A stretch of 56,720 nt of DNA from Thermoanaerobacterium saccharolyticum (GCF_000747665.1 NZ_BBKT01000034.1:1-56720); one strand, 5' to 3'. Positions 36,779 through 46,027 are shown, counted from the stretch's first letter. The notes: a model not told the origin generated them from the sequence alone. Program-made: numbers and translations.

Positions 36779-36796
36779 AAAGAGAGGATGAATGAG

Positions 36797-37477
36797 TTGA
36801 ATTACAAAAAAATAGTGGCAACAGCAGTAGTGTCAATAACACTTATGCAAGCGCCAAGCGCATTTGCAATGGAGCTTTTGAAATACGGCTCAAGAGGACA
36901 AGCAGTGGTTAGCTTGCAGCAAACGTTAAAAAGGCTTGGCTATAGCACAGGTGGTATTGACGGCATATTTGGCAGCAAGACAAAAAGCGCAGTGATTGCA
37001 CTGCAAAAAAGATATGGGCTATCTCCAGATGGAATTGTGGGACCAGCTACAGAGGCAGTATTAAATAGGACAACCGTAAGTGGTGTTTCATCCAGGGGCG
37101 GTTATGAACGCACATCGAATTTTGACATAGTAAGCATTGCAGAAAGATACCTCGGAGTACCGTATGTTTTTGGAGGTACTACACCTGCAGGTTTTGATTG
37201 CTCTGGTTTTGTTCAATATGTATTTAGGCAAGCAGGGAAAAATATCGGCAGAACTACATACGACCAGTATGCAGGTGGTAGGGCTGTAAGCTTATCTGAT
37301 CTTCAGCCAGGCGATATATTGTTTTTCTCAACATCTGGCAATGGTCCTACACATGAAGGCATATATATAGGAGATAACCGTTTAATACACATGAGCGATT
37401 CTCTTGATAAGGCAACTATTGCAGATTTTAGCGGTTGGTTTAGGACATACTATATAGGCGCAAGAAGATATTATTAA
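36797..37477 (+). CDS. Secreted NlpC/P60 peptidoglycan hydrolase with peptidoglycan-binding domain
   Basis: A secreted endopeptidase cutting wall stem peptides. The signal peptide ends near SAFAME, a PG_binding_1 repeat follows (LKYGSRGQAVVSLQQ), and the NlpC/P60 domain carries the catalytic Cys in FDCSGFVQY and His in THEGIYIG. I favour the TTG at 36797 because AGAGAGG (36781-36787) is nine bases away; it touches the ATG at 36788 directly. The c-di-AMP riboswitch just upstream couples expression to wall stress, as in other Firmicutes. Confidence 0.92.
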   Translation: MNYKKIVATAVVSITLMQAPSAFAMELLKYGSRGQAVVSLQQTLKRLGYSTGGIDGIFGSKTKSAVIALQKRYGLSPDGIVGPATEAVLNRTTVSGVSSRGGYERTSNFDIVSIAERYLGVPYVFGGTTPAGFDCSGFVQYVFRQAGKNIGRTTYDQYAGGRAVSLSDLQPGDILFFSTSGNGPTHEGIYIGDNRLIHMSDSLDKATIADFSGWFRTYYIGARRYY

Positions 37478-37500
37478 AATTAAAAAGAGGGCATTTAGAA

Positions 37501-37545
37501 AAACACGTATATGTTAAATCTAAAAAACATATACGTGTTTTTTTA
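37501..37545 (+). terminator. Terminator of the NlpC/P60 gene
   Basis: AAACACGTATATGTT (37501-37515) pairs perfectly with AACATATACGTGTTT (37526-37540), followed by TTTTATTTTT. Confidence 0.88.
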
Positions 37546-37681
37546 TTTTTGGAAATTCTATAAAGCCGTGAAGGGAAATCTTTGATCTATTAGCAATGTA
37601 ATGTTATAAATAGTTGACTATTCTAAATTTTCTACATTGACTTTTTATAAATCATGATTATAAAAACATTTGTTCTCTTTG

Positions 37682-37738
37682 TATAATTAAAGCACAGTGC
37701 CGCACTGAAAGGGACCGGTCCTCACTATATGTGAGGTG
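37682..37738 (+). promoter_or_regulatory. -10 box and structured leader of the sigma-factor gene
   Basis: A TATAAT (37682-37687) is followed by three palindromes: CAGTGC-C-GCACTG (37695-37707), GGACCGGTCC (37712-37721) and CCTCAC-TATAT-GTGAGG (37720-37736). The last buries the Shine-Dalgarno GAGGTG (37733-37738) of the sigma gene, and it shares two C residues with the second, so the two hairpins compete. No good -35 box is seen. Confidence 0.55.
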
Positions 37739-37746
37739 TGTAATCA

Positions 37747-38313
37747 ATGATAAGTTATAATGAACTGTGCTTTAAGGCAAAGAATGGGGATGAAGATTCT
37801 ACTTATGAGATTTTAAAAAAATTTAACCCTCTTTTAATAAAATTAGCAAAAAAATTCCCATACGACAATTTTGATGATATGCTTCAAGATGGACGAGAAG
37901 TTCTCATTAATGCTATTTATCAGTTTGATGAGAAAAAAGGCAAGGAATTTATAGCATATGCCAGTATACAGCTTAAATTTTACTTTTTAAATGCTTATAG
38001 GAAGAAAAAGACTTTTCTCTCTTTGAATGCAAAGGCAGATGAGGAGGAAGACGAGATTATCGATTTGATAGAGAGCAATGAACTTACACCGGAAGAAAAA
38101 TTTTTTGACGACATTACACTGAAGAATTTAAAAGTGGCTTTGAATGGCCTTACTGCAAAGCAGAAAAACATAGTATTGCTTTACTTTTTCGAAAGAAAAA
38201 CACTCGTTGAAATATCAAAAGAGCTGGGGGTGGGATATCAAAGCGTTGTTAAACTTAAAGACAGGGCTTTAGATAGATTAAGATTTTTGATAAAAAATGA
38301 TATAATTATGTAA
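37747..38313 (+). CDS. Sigma-70 family RNA polymerase sigma factor
   Basis: A 188-residue sigma factor with region 2 (residues 25-95, FDDMLQDGREVLINAIYQFDEKKGKEF then YASIQLKFYFLNAYRKKK) and region 4 (residues 130-185, LTAKQKNIVLLYFFERKTLVEISKELGVGYQSVVKLKDRALDRL, broken here for reading). No anti-sigma gene is adjacent and region 1 and most of region 3 are missing, so it is an alternative sigma factor of the ECF-like or TcdR-like size class. Its leader can hide the ribosome binding site. Confidence 0.85.
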   Translation: MISYNELCFKAKNGDEDSTYEILKKFNPLLIKLAKKFPYDNFDDMLQDGREVLINAIYQFDEKKGKEFIAYASIQLKFYFLNAYRKKKTFLSLNAKADEEEDEIIDLIESNELTPEEKFFDDITLKNLKVALNGLTAKQKNIVLLYFFERKTLVEISKELGVGYQSVVKLKDRALDRLRFLIKNDIIM

Positions 38314-38338
38314 AACGGCGTGAAAGGATGATGTATAC

Positions 38339-38761
38339 TTGGAAGCTAAAAATCTCGGCATAAATGAAGAATTATTCAAAGAAATAATCGAGTTGAATCA
38401 AAAAGCTCAGTTTCACAATTTAATCGGCATGGAGATTGCTGAGCTTGGCAGTGGGAAAGTGACGATGGAAATGACGATTTCCGAGAAACATCTAAATATT
38501 TTTAAGATTGCTCACGGCGGTGTACTGTTTTCTCTCATGGATACGGCTATGGGAATTGCTGCAAAGACGATGGGGAAGAACATGGTGACTCTTGAGATGA
38601 ACATAAACTATATAAAGCCTTTAAAAGCTGGAGACAGAATCAAAGTCACAGGGAAGATTATTCACATGGGCAAGACGACTGCTGTTGCTGTATGCGATGC
38701 GTACAATCAGGATGGCAAGCTTGTAGGATCTTCCCGCGAGACATTTTACTGCATAGACTAA
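38339..38761 (+). CDS. PaaI/YdiI-type hotdog-fold thioesterase
   Basis: A 140-residue hotdog-fold acyl-CoA thioesterase. The characteristic HGGVLFSLMDTAMGIAA segment holds the catalytic acidic region. Length and the LNIFKIAHGG approach match the PaaI group, which hydrolyses aromatic or medium-chain acyl-CoA. The start is TTG at 38339 with AAAGGA about nine bases upstream. It follows the sigma gene by 25 bases and may be co-transcribed. The substrate is unknown. Confidence 0.85.
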   Translation: MEAKNLGINEELFKEIIELNQKAQFHNLIGMEIAELGSGKVTMEMTISEKHLNIFKIAHGGVLFSLMDTAMGIAAKTMGKNMVTLEMNINYIKPLKAGDRIKVTGKIIHMGKTTAVAVCDAYNQDGKLVGSSRETFYCID

Positions 38762-38832
38762 AATGATATATGCTCTTTTATATCTGTGAAACATGGTATA
38801 CAATAAAAATAAGATGAAAGGAGGCCGTGAAA

Positions 38833-39579
38833 ATGAATTTTGATAGTTTTTTGTACAATACAAGACCTTTTTTAAATTATTTGTTTGATTTTTATAGCAA
38901 CTTAGACGACATGAAGTTAAGTACCGTCATAAAAGAAGCTGGAAGCGCAGACAATGTGTCGATTATCGTTGTTGACATGATAAACGGTTTTTGCAAAAGC
39001 GGGGCTTTGTCCAGTCCTCGAATAGGAGGGATCATAGAGCATATAAAGAGCCTCATTAAAGCTTCATACAGAATGGGCATAAAAAATGTGATGTTTGTAA
39101 ATGATGCCCATGCGAAAGGTGCAGTGGAATTTGCTGATTATCCAGAACACTGTGTCAAAGGAACTGATGAGAGTTTAATCGTAGAGGAGCTTTTAGAGGT
39201 AATTAAGGATAAGCCAAATGTGTACGTGAAAAATTCGTTAAACGTGTTTTTCGGTGGAGAAGATGGCGATGGAAATGAGTTTTTGAAGAAGATATTCACC
39301 ATGCTAAAAGAAGGCAGATCCACATTTATCATCATAGGCAATTGCACTGATTTGTGCGTGTATCAGACGGCGATTTCTATAAAGATGATTGCAAATGCCA
39401 ATAATTTAAGTGTCAATGTGATTGTGCCTGAAAATTGTGTTGAGACTTACGATATAAGCGTGAAGACGGCGGAAAGGCTTAAAATAGTTCCACACGATGG
39501 CGACTTAACACATACTATGTTCCTCTACCACATGAAGCTTAATGGCATAAATATCGTAAAAGAACTACTGGAAGAATAA
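38833..39579 (+). CDS. Isochorismatase/nicotinamidase-family cysteine hydrolase
   Basis: About 248 residues from ATG 38833, which has AAAGGAGG eight bases upstream (a GTG at 38827 is too close). The family triad is visible as Asp in VVDMINGFC, Lys in YVKNSLNVFF and Cys in GNCTDLCVYQTA. The fold fits PncA-like nicotinamidases, but an N-terminal extension of roughly 35 residues and divergent metal ligands leave the substrate open. A terminator follows. Confidence 0.82.
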   Translation: MNFDSFLYNTRPFLNYLFDFYSNLDDMKLSTVIKEAGSADNVSIIVVDMINGFCKSGALSSPRIGGIIEHIKSLIKASYRMGIKNVMFVNDAHAKGAVEFADYPEHCVKGTDESLIVEELLEVIKDKPNVYVKNSLNVFFGGEDGDGNEFLKKIFTMLKEGRSTFIIIGNCTDLCVYQTAISIKMIANANNLSVNVIVPENCVETYDISVKTAERLKIVPHDGDLTHTMFLYHMKLNGINIVKELLEE

Positions 39580-39593
39580 AATAAAAAAGTTTT

Positions 39594-39630
39594 AAAGAGC
39601 TCTTTAACGTATAAAGGGCTCTTTTTATTA
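39594..39630 (+). terminator. Terminator of the hydrolase gene
   Basis: AAAGAGCTCTTTA (39594-39606) pairs with TAAAGGGCTCTTT (39612-39624), with one G-U pair, followed by a short T-run. Confidence 0.85.
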
Positions 39631-39793
39631 ATAAATATTTATAAGATATTTATATTTTATTTATCAGTTGTAATGCTTTTGTAATATTGATAATATATAA
39701 TGGATTTATAGAAAAATGGCTGTTTGAGATGATTGATAAAGAATTTTGTTGTAAATTGCTTTTTATTGTGAGGGATCTTAGGAGGGGATTTCA

Positions 39794-41702
39794 GTGCCAA
39801 AGCCTTTAAACGAAAACGCAAGATACATGGCAGGACTTGACGGACTACGGGCTTTAGCTGTACTTGCTGTCATTGGGTATCATCTTAATCTGACTTTTTT
39901 GCAGGGTGGTTTTTTTTGGCGTCAGCATATTTTTTGTGTTGTCAGGATACTTGATAACAAATATAATTGCATCAGAATGGGAAAAAAGCAATAAAGTTGA
40001 CTTAAAAAATTTTTGGAAGCGCAGGATGTTGAGGTTGTTTCCAGCCCTTTTTATTATGGTAATTGTAGTTTTCTCTTATGTTACGCTTTTCGATGCCTCA
40101 AGGCTTTCATCTATTAAAGGTGATGCTATAACAAGCTTGATTTATGTCAACAATTGGTGGCTTATATTCCACAAGGTATCTTACTTTGCTAAGTTTGGAC
40201 CACAATCGACGTTTGGCAATCTATGGTCACTGGCTGTTGAAGGACAGTTTTACCTTATTTGGCCATTAGTATTGATTGCGGCATTTAAGTATATAAAGAA
40301 GAAAAAGTATATTTTTATTATCACTTTGCTGCTTTCTGCACTTTCTGCTTTAGCAATGGGTGTAATGTACACACCAGGCATGGATCCCAGCCGTGTGTAT
40401 TATGGCACTGATACGCGTGCTTTTGGGCTTCTTTTAGGATCGGCTTTAGCGTTGATTCTTCCCAGCAATAAATTTTCTCACACTGAAGCTAAAAGAAAAG
40501 TATTGATTTATGATGTGATTGGATTTTTGGCAATAGCTTCGATTTTTGCTATGCTTATGTACGTCAATCAATACGATTCGTTTGTTTGCAGAGGTGGCAT
40601 GTATTTATTATCTGTAATAACTGCTGTGGTGGTGGCTGTGTCAGCACATCCTAAAAGCTTGTTAGGGAAAATATTAGGATGCGCGCCATTGAGATGGTTG
40701 GGGGCGAGGTCGTATGGAGTATATCTTTGGTATTTTCCAGTGCTTATTTTAACGACACCACCAGTTGATACAGAAGGTCTGAATCCTATTCGGGCGTTAT
40801 TGCAGGTATTTCTGATAATCGCTATTTCTGCTTTGTCATGGAAATATGTGGAAGATCCAATAAGGCATGGTGCACTTAAAAAAATGATAAGGGATATAAG
40901 ATCTTTAAGACTTGAAAAAGGGAAGTTAATCTCTACTCTCAAAACATCTGCATTAGTTATATTATCGATATGCTTAATGGGCATTTTTATTGCAGGTATG
41001 AGTGGTGTTATACCAGCTAGCGCCTCAGTTTCACTTAATTCAGGTGCAGCTAATGTTACATCGGATTCATCGTCTTATGTAGGGAGTGGTAATAGCAGTA
41101 ACAGCGATGTACAGAACTACAATGATAATCTGCCAGATAATAGAAGGGATATTAAGTATTACCCGTATAAAGGTGGGAATCCAGGTTCGGTTGCTTCAAG
41201 TAATGCTGTTTCTACAATTAACCCTGTACATGATGGAAAGGGTATAACCATAATAGGCGACTCAATATTGATAGATACAAAACCTTACTTGGAAGAGATG
41301 CTGCCGGGAATCACGATTGATGGAAAAGTAGGCAGGCAAATGTACCAAGCAAAAGACGTCGTAAAAACACTTAAAGCGAAAGGGAAAATAGATACATTGA
41401 TAGTTGAGTTAGGGACAAATGGGCCTTTTACTGAAGACCAGCTTTTGTCACTTTTAAAGAGCGCAGAGCCTGTAAAACACGTAATATTAGTAAATGTTCG
41501 CGTTCCACGGCCTTGGGAAAGCATCGTCAATGAGACGCTGTCAAAAGTGTCTTCAGAATATCCCCACACTACTTTAGTCGATTGGTATAAAGCCAGCTAT
41601 GGACATGATTCATTCTTTTCACCTGATGCTGTTCACTTAGAGCCCAGCGGTGCAAAGTATTTTGCTTCACTTATAGCAAACGCAGTAAAAAAAGACAATT
41701 AA
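39794..41702 (+). pseudogene. OatA-like acyltransferase with C-terminal SGNH domain, frameshifted
   Basis: A membrane O-acyltransferase that probably acetylates peptidoglycan or another wall polymer. From GTG 39794 (GGAGGGG upstream) the frame runs LDGLRALAVLAVIGYH, then breaks at T8 39910-39917. Deleting one T joins LQGGFF to GVSIFFVLSGYLITN and gives 635 residues. The acyltransferase-3 domain has about ten membrane helices, including EGQFYLIWPL. From about residue 475 an SGNH hydrolase-like domain follows, with GDSI, ELGTNGP and DAVHLEPSG. A Ser/Asn-rich linker separates them. Confidence 0.9.
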
Positions 41703-41710
41703 AAATGATG

Positions 41711-41734
41711 TAAAAAGGCTGCATTTTGCAGCCT
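41711..41734 (-). terminator. Terminator of the amino-acid permease gene
   Basis: GGCTGC-AAAAT-GCAGCC on the minus strand is followed by TTTTTAC. It also lies just after the acyltransferase stop and may act weakly on the plus strand. Confidence 0.75.
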
Positions 41735-41738
41735 GTAA

Positions 41739-43091
41739 TTATTCTAAGACTTTTCGAATCTCGTTTAGTTTTGCGTTATTTTTGTATTTCATGTATATAT
41801 AGAATGGTATGCCGCACATAAGCATTATAAATCCGTACATTACAGTCTCGGCTCCAGAACCGTATATTGTCCACATAGCGTAGGCAAAACCTAAAAGTGG
41901 AACAATAGAATTTTTTATAAAACCTAATACGCTGACATTTTTGTCTCTTTTTATAAGAAGCATGATTTCAGATGCGGCCGTAAAAGCGTAAACAGGCAGG
42001 AAAGATAAAGTTGCCAACAGTATTATAAAATTAAACGCGGAAACCAGAGATTTTGTATAATTCATAAGCAACAAAAGATTAACAAGTACTGATCCTATAA
42101 TCAATGATACGTGAGGAGTCTTGTACTTAGGATGTACTTTTGAAAAAACTTCTGGAAACAAGCCATCTTTTCCAGCCGCATAAGCCACACGGGCTGTAGA
42201 TAAAAGCCATCCAACGGTCGTGCCAAGCACACTTATTACAGAGCCTACAATGATTACATTTGCTATGCTTTTTCCTAAAAACTGTTTAAGGATGTCTGCT
42301 ATTGGAGAAGCGCTTTTGGCAAGCTGGCTTTGTGGCATTGCACCCATTGCGGAGAGATTTATGGCTAAGTACATCACTACCGCGATCAAAATTCCGAATA
42401 TTGTGCTTAACTTTACGTTTTTTTCAGGGTTTTTGATTTCTTCAGCAGTTATTGATGCTGTTTCAAGTCCTACAAATGCCCACAGTGTTGAAGTAGCTGC
42501 TGCCGATAAAGTATTCATGCCTTTTCCTGCAGGAAATAATGGCATTACATTGCTTGACTTGAAATGTACTGCTGATACGATTATGAAAAACAAAAAAAGA
42601 CATACTTCAAAAACAGTTATTGTTGTTTGAGTTGAGCCAGCTCTTTTTACACCTATTATATTAATTATCGTAAAAACCCACAAAATTCCACTGGTGTACA
42701 AAAAAGCAGCTAAATGGTTTTGAGATAAAATCGGGAACAAGGCGCTTGAATAACTGGCAACCGCAATGACGACGGCAGCGTTTCCTATCCATGAGCCATT
42801 CCAGTATAGCCACGCATTGACGAAACCTATAAAGTCTCCAAAAGCCAATTTCGAATATTCATACGGGCCGCCAGCTTTTGGGATCTTTGAACCTAAATTT
42901 GCAAATGACAATGCCAACAATATTGATCCAATGCCAGTAACAAGCCATGCAAGTATTGTTGCACCGGGACCTGATTTAGATGCAAGTGTAGCAGGAAGCA
43001 TGAATATGCCGGAACCCATCATGTTACCTGTCACAAGCGCTGTAGCGATAAATAGGCCAATGTCTTTTTTAAGCTTTTGTGTTTTGTCCAT
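41739..43091 (-). CDS. APC-family amino-acid permease
   Basis: A 450-residue transporter with about 12 membrane segments. The N-terminal block ATALVTGNMMGSGIFMLP, with its unwound-helix GSGIF, marks the APC superfamily (amino acid-polyamine-organocation, arginine/ornithine-antiporter-like). The ATG at 43091 follows AAAGGA at good distance. It lies downstream of metA but with about 140 bases and its own leader between, so regulation with metA is uncertain. The substrate cannot be read from the sequence. Confidence 0.85.
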   Translation of the reverse strand: MDKTQKLKKDIGLFIATALVTGNMMGSGIFMLPATLASKSGPGATILAWLVTGIGSILLALSFANLGSKIPKAGGPYEYSKLAFGDFIGFVNAWLYWNGSWIGNAAVVIAVASYSSALFPILSQNHLAAFLYTSGILWVFTIINIIGVKRAGSTQTTITVFEVCLFLFFIIVSAVHFKSSNVMPLFPAGKGMNTLSAAATSTLWAFVGLETASITAEEIKNPEKNVKLSTIFGILIAVVMYLAINLSAMGAMPQSQLAKSASPIADILKQFLGKSIANVIIVGSVISVLGTTVGWLLSTARVAYAAGKDGLFPEVFSKVHPKYKTPHVSLIIGSVLVNLLLLMNYTKSLVSAFNFIILLATLSFLPVYAFTAASEIMLLIKRDKNVSVLGFIKNSIVPLLGFAYAMWTIYGSGAETVMYGFIMLMCGIPFYIYMKYKNNAKLNEIRKVLE

Positions 43092-43234
43092 ATAGTACAA
43101 TTCCTTTCTATAAATTTTTGAAATAGCATAATTAAATTAGCACAGGAAAGTGAAAAAGTCAATGAATAATTTTGAAAAAATGATATAAAAAATGCAGGAT
43201 ATAAAATTTGGCTTTATACCTGCTTAAATTGCGC

Positions 43235-44153
43235 TTATTCAATTGAATTCACATCGTATGGTGTTTTTTGGTACACATAGTAATTTAACCAATTAGAAAA
43301 TAATAAATTTGCATGGCTTCTCCATTTCACAATTGGTTCATTATTGGGGTCATCTCCCGGGAAATAATGTTTTGGTATTTTTATGGGTATGCCTTTTTTT
43401 TAAATCCCTTTCGTATTCTGATTTTAGCGTCAAAGGATCGTATTCAGAGTGACCTGTCACAAATATCTGTCTTCCAGATTTTGATGATACTATGTATACG
43501 CCTGCTTCATCAGATTCAGAAAGTATTTCAAGGTCATCTACAAGCTCTATATCTTCTTTTCTGACTTCCGTGTATCTTGAATGGGGCGCATAAAATTCGT
43601 CGTCAAAACCCCGTAGTAAGTCGACATTTTTCTTAGATACTCTATGCAAAAATACGCCAAACATCTTCTCTTTCAGAGGATATTTAGGAATGCCGTAATG
43701 ATAATATAGACCTGCTTGAGCACCCCAACAAATATGAAATGTTGAAAATACATTGTGCTTGCTCCACTCCATTATCTCCTCAAGCTCATGCCAATAATCT
43801 ACATCTGAAAAGTCCAAGATTTCCACTGGTGCTCCGGTTATTATGAGGCCATCAAATTTTTCGTATTTTATGTCATCAAACGTTTTGTAAAAAGCTTCTA
43901 AATACTCTGGCGCAGTGTTTTTAGATTTGTGGGATGCTGCATAGAGAAATTTTAGATCGATTTGCAGTGGATTGTTGCTAAGTAGCCTTAGTAGCTGCGT
44001 TTCTGTCACACTTTTCGTAGGCATCAAGTTTAAGATGGCGATTTTAAGAGGGCGTATATCTTGATGAATTGCCCTTTCTTCAGCCATTACGAATATATTT
44101 TCTTTAGCTAAAATATCGATGGCAGGTAGGCCATTTGGTATATTGATGGGCAT
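43235..44153 (-). pseudogene. metA: Homoserine O-acyltransferase (MetA family), frameshifted
   Basis: MetA activates L-homoserine with acetyl- or succinyl-CoA in methionine synthesis. The first 250 residues are in frame and hold the catalytic cysteine ([10 protein letters not shown]) and catalytic histidine ([10 protein letters not shown]). Frame is lost at T8 43394-43401 (A8 on the coding strand). Deleting one base joins SEYERDLKK to [13 protein letters not shown] and gives a normal 305-residue protein ending TPYDVNSIE. As written it would end 15 residues after the break and lack the C-terminal [18 protein letters not shown] region. It sits under a SAM riboswitch. Confidence 0.93.
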
Positions 44154-44172
44154 TTACAAACCTCCTTCAATG

Positions 44173-44202
44173 TAAAAATAAAAACGCCCCAGAGATGAGG
44201 CG
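44173..44202 (-). terminator. Expression-platform terminator of the metA SAM riboswitch
   Basis: On the minus strand CGCCTC pairs with GGGGCG around a six-base loop, then TTTTTATTTTT. The loop and left arm can instead pair with the P1 strand of the aptamer (GATGAG with CTCATC), giving the antiterminator when SAM is low. Confidence 0.85.
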
Positions 44203-44218
44203 TAGATACTCACATCTA

Positions 44219-44322
44219 CTCATCTCCCAAAGCTATATGCTTTGCAGGAATTAGCACCATTTTCATAAAACATGACGGTTGCCGGGTTTCATAGGGCCAG
44301 TCCCTCCACCACTCTTGATGAG
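44219..44322 (-). ncRNA. SAM-I (S-box) riboswitch upstream of metA
   Basis: On the minus strand the sequence shows CTCATCAAGAGTGGTGGAGG, GACTGGCCC, GATGAAACC-like TATGAAACCCGGCAACC, the variable P3 arm, GGTGCTAATTCCTGCA and a closing GGGAGATGAG. These are the S-box conserved blocks in order, with P1 formed by CTCATC/GATGAG. It should repress metA when SAM is plentiful, through the terminator that follows. Confidence 0.95.
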
Positions 44323-44512
44323 TTTTAATTCATAGTATTAAATTGTTAAAATAATTATATATTCATTGATGATTAATGTCAATAATACGAAGGACACTTT
44401 TCGCTAATTCTTATATTGACAACTGTTTGTTTATGAGTAGCTTAAAATAATCCAATTTGTAGCTTTTATTTAGCATGTTTTGCAATTATAATTGGATATA
44501 GAGGTGAAAGAA

Positions 44513-45670
44513 ATGTATGATGCAATAATAATAGGCGGCGGACCTGCAGGGTCTACATTAGGAAGAAAACTGTCTAAAGAAGGATACAAAGTCTTATTGA
44601 TAGAAAAGCATGTTTTTCCAAGGTACAAAGCCTGTGGTGGAGGAATAACGAGAAGGTGTTACAAGTTATTAGATGTTGATATAAGCCAATGCATAGAAGA
44701 TATTACATATGAAATCATTTTTAGATTTCCTAACGATAAAACAATAGCTTTGCAGACTGGTGAGCCCATAATATACCAAGTAGACAGGGCTAAATTTGAC
44801 AAATATTTAATTGATATAGCAGCTTATTACGGATGTGAAATACATGATGGGGAAATATTTTACGACTTTTATGATAATGGCAAAAGTCTTGTTGTGGTGA
44901 CAGACAAAGGCGAGTATGAAACGAAGGTTTTAGTAGGTGCAGATGGGATAAACAGCAATATGGCCTATAAAACAAGATTGCTAAACGGCAAAAAGGGCAT
45001 AGCACTTGAAGGTGAGGTATACGTCGATGATAGCTTAATCGATGGTTTAAAAGGGAAAGTTGTGGTGGATTTCAACGCAATAAGATATGGGTATGGATGG
45101 GTATTTCCTAAAGGTGATAGATTGTCCATTGGTGTCGGAACTTTTTTAAACAAAGTTTCAAACATAAAAGAAATGTTATCTAAAATGATAGAAGAAAATG
45201 TAGGTGGGAATACAAAAGACTGCAAAATTTATGGTCATCAGTTGTCATTTTCTGATGGAAGCGATGGTGTATTTAACAACGATAAAATAATATTGATTGG
45301 AGATGCTACAAGGCTTGCCGATCCATTTACAGGCGAGGGAATATACAATGCTTTGCTTACTGCCTATATATCCTTTGATGTTATAAAAAAGCATTTCAGT
45401 GGAGAATGTGGATTGGACGAATACACTCTTAGACTTAATAGAGAAGTTGTGCCTGACATAAGATGGGCATACAGATTATCACAATTTACATATAACAATA
45501 TGGACTTCATAGAAAAATCCGTAAGACTTTTTCCTAATGTGCTATCATACTTTGTAGATATAATGATGGGTGATAATACATATATGAATTTTAAGTTAAA
45601 AGTTCCAATGTATGCACTGCGCGTAATGAGCTCTAAGACGAAAATTAAAGTAGAAAAAAATGTGCCATGA
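44513..45670 (+). CDS. Geranylgeranyl reductase-family FAD oxidoreductase
   Basis: A 385-residue flavoprotein starting at ATG 44513 (GAGGTGAAAG upstream). The N-terminal FAD-binding GGGPAGSTLGRKL, the PRYKACGGGI motif typical of this family and the second FAD motif IGDATRLADPFTGEGI are present. Relatives reduce isoprenoid double bonds or act on quinone-like substrates. Its neighbours (metA divergent, a copper-chaperone-like gene downstream) do not reveal the substrate. Confidence 0.88.
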   Translation: MYDAIIIGGGPAGSTLGRKLSKEGYKVLLIEKHVFPRYKACGGGITRRCYKLLDVDISQCIEDITYEIIFRFPNDKTIALQTGEPIIYQVDRAKFDKYLIDIAAYYGCEIHDGEIFYDFYDNGKSLVVVTDKGEYETKVLVGADGINSNMAYKTRLLNGKKGIALEGEVYVDDSLIDGLKGKVVVDFNAIRYGYGWVFPKGDRLSIGVGTFLNKVSNIKEMLSKMIEENVGGNTKDCKIYGHQLSFSDGSDGVFNNDKIILIGDATRLADPFTGEGIYNALLTAYISFDVIKKHFSGECGLDEYTLRLNREVVPDIRWAYRLSQFTYNNMDFIEKSVRLFPNVLSYFVDIMMGDNTYMNFKLKVPMYALRVMSSKTKIKVEKNVP

Positions 45671-45675
45671 AGTAA

Positions 45676-45732
45676 TTGACTTTAAACTGCAGTTAAATTA
45701 AACTATGTATAGGCAATACCCCTAATGAGTAT
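45676..45732 (+). promoter_or_regulatory. Promoter and CsoR-like site of the copper-chaperone gene
   Basis: TTGACT (45676-45681), a 17-base spacer and TAAACT (45699-45704) form a weak promoter. ATACCCCTAATGAGTAT (45716-45732) is a partly symmetric sequence like the C-rich CsoR operators found before copper genes, though its right arm is degenerate. Copper control is a guess. Confidence 0.4.
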
Positions 45733-45751
45733 ATGAAAGGAGAGATTAAAC

Positions 45752-45976
45752 ATGGGTTTGTTTGGTTCGAAAGGTGAAACTGTCACGATTGATGTCAGAG
45801 GCATGTCGTGCAATCATTGCAAAATGACTGTAGAGAAAGCCTTAAAAGGCCTTGATGGAGTGTCAAAAGCAACAGTAGACCTAGATAAAGCCAATGTCAC
45901 CGTAACATACGATCCTAAAAAAGTTACTATAGATGACATGAAAAAAGCGATTATTGACGCAGGATATGAAGCTTAA
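45752..45976 (+). CDS. CopZ-like heavy-metal-associated protein
   Basis: A 74-residue HMA protein with the copper-binding motif GMSCNHCK (CxxC near residues 20-23) in a ferredoxin-like fold, expected to carry Cu(I) in the cytoplasm. AAAGGAGAG precedes the ATG. There is no copper ATPase gene beside it; the P1B ATPase at 18562 lacks CxxC and is of another type. Confidence 0.92.
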   Translation: MGLFGSKGETVTIDVRGMSCNHCKMTVEKALKGLDGVSKATVDLDKANVTVTYDPKKVTIDDMKKAIIDAGYEA

Positions 45977-46000
45977 AATATTGCAATGTTTTATTTATGT

Positions 46001-46027
46001 TTAACCGCTATTGCGGTTATTTTTTTT
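46001..46027 (+). terminator. Terminator of the copZ-like gene
   Basis: AACCGC-TATT-GCGGTT (46003-46018) followed by ATTTTTTTT. Confidence 0.88.
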
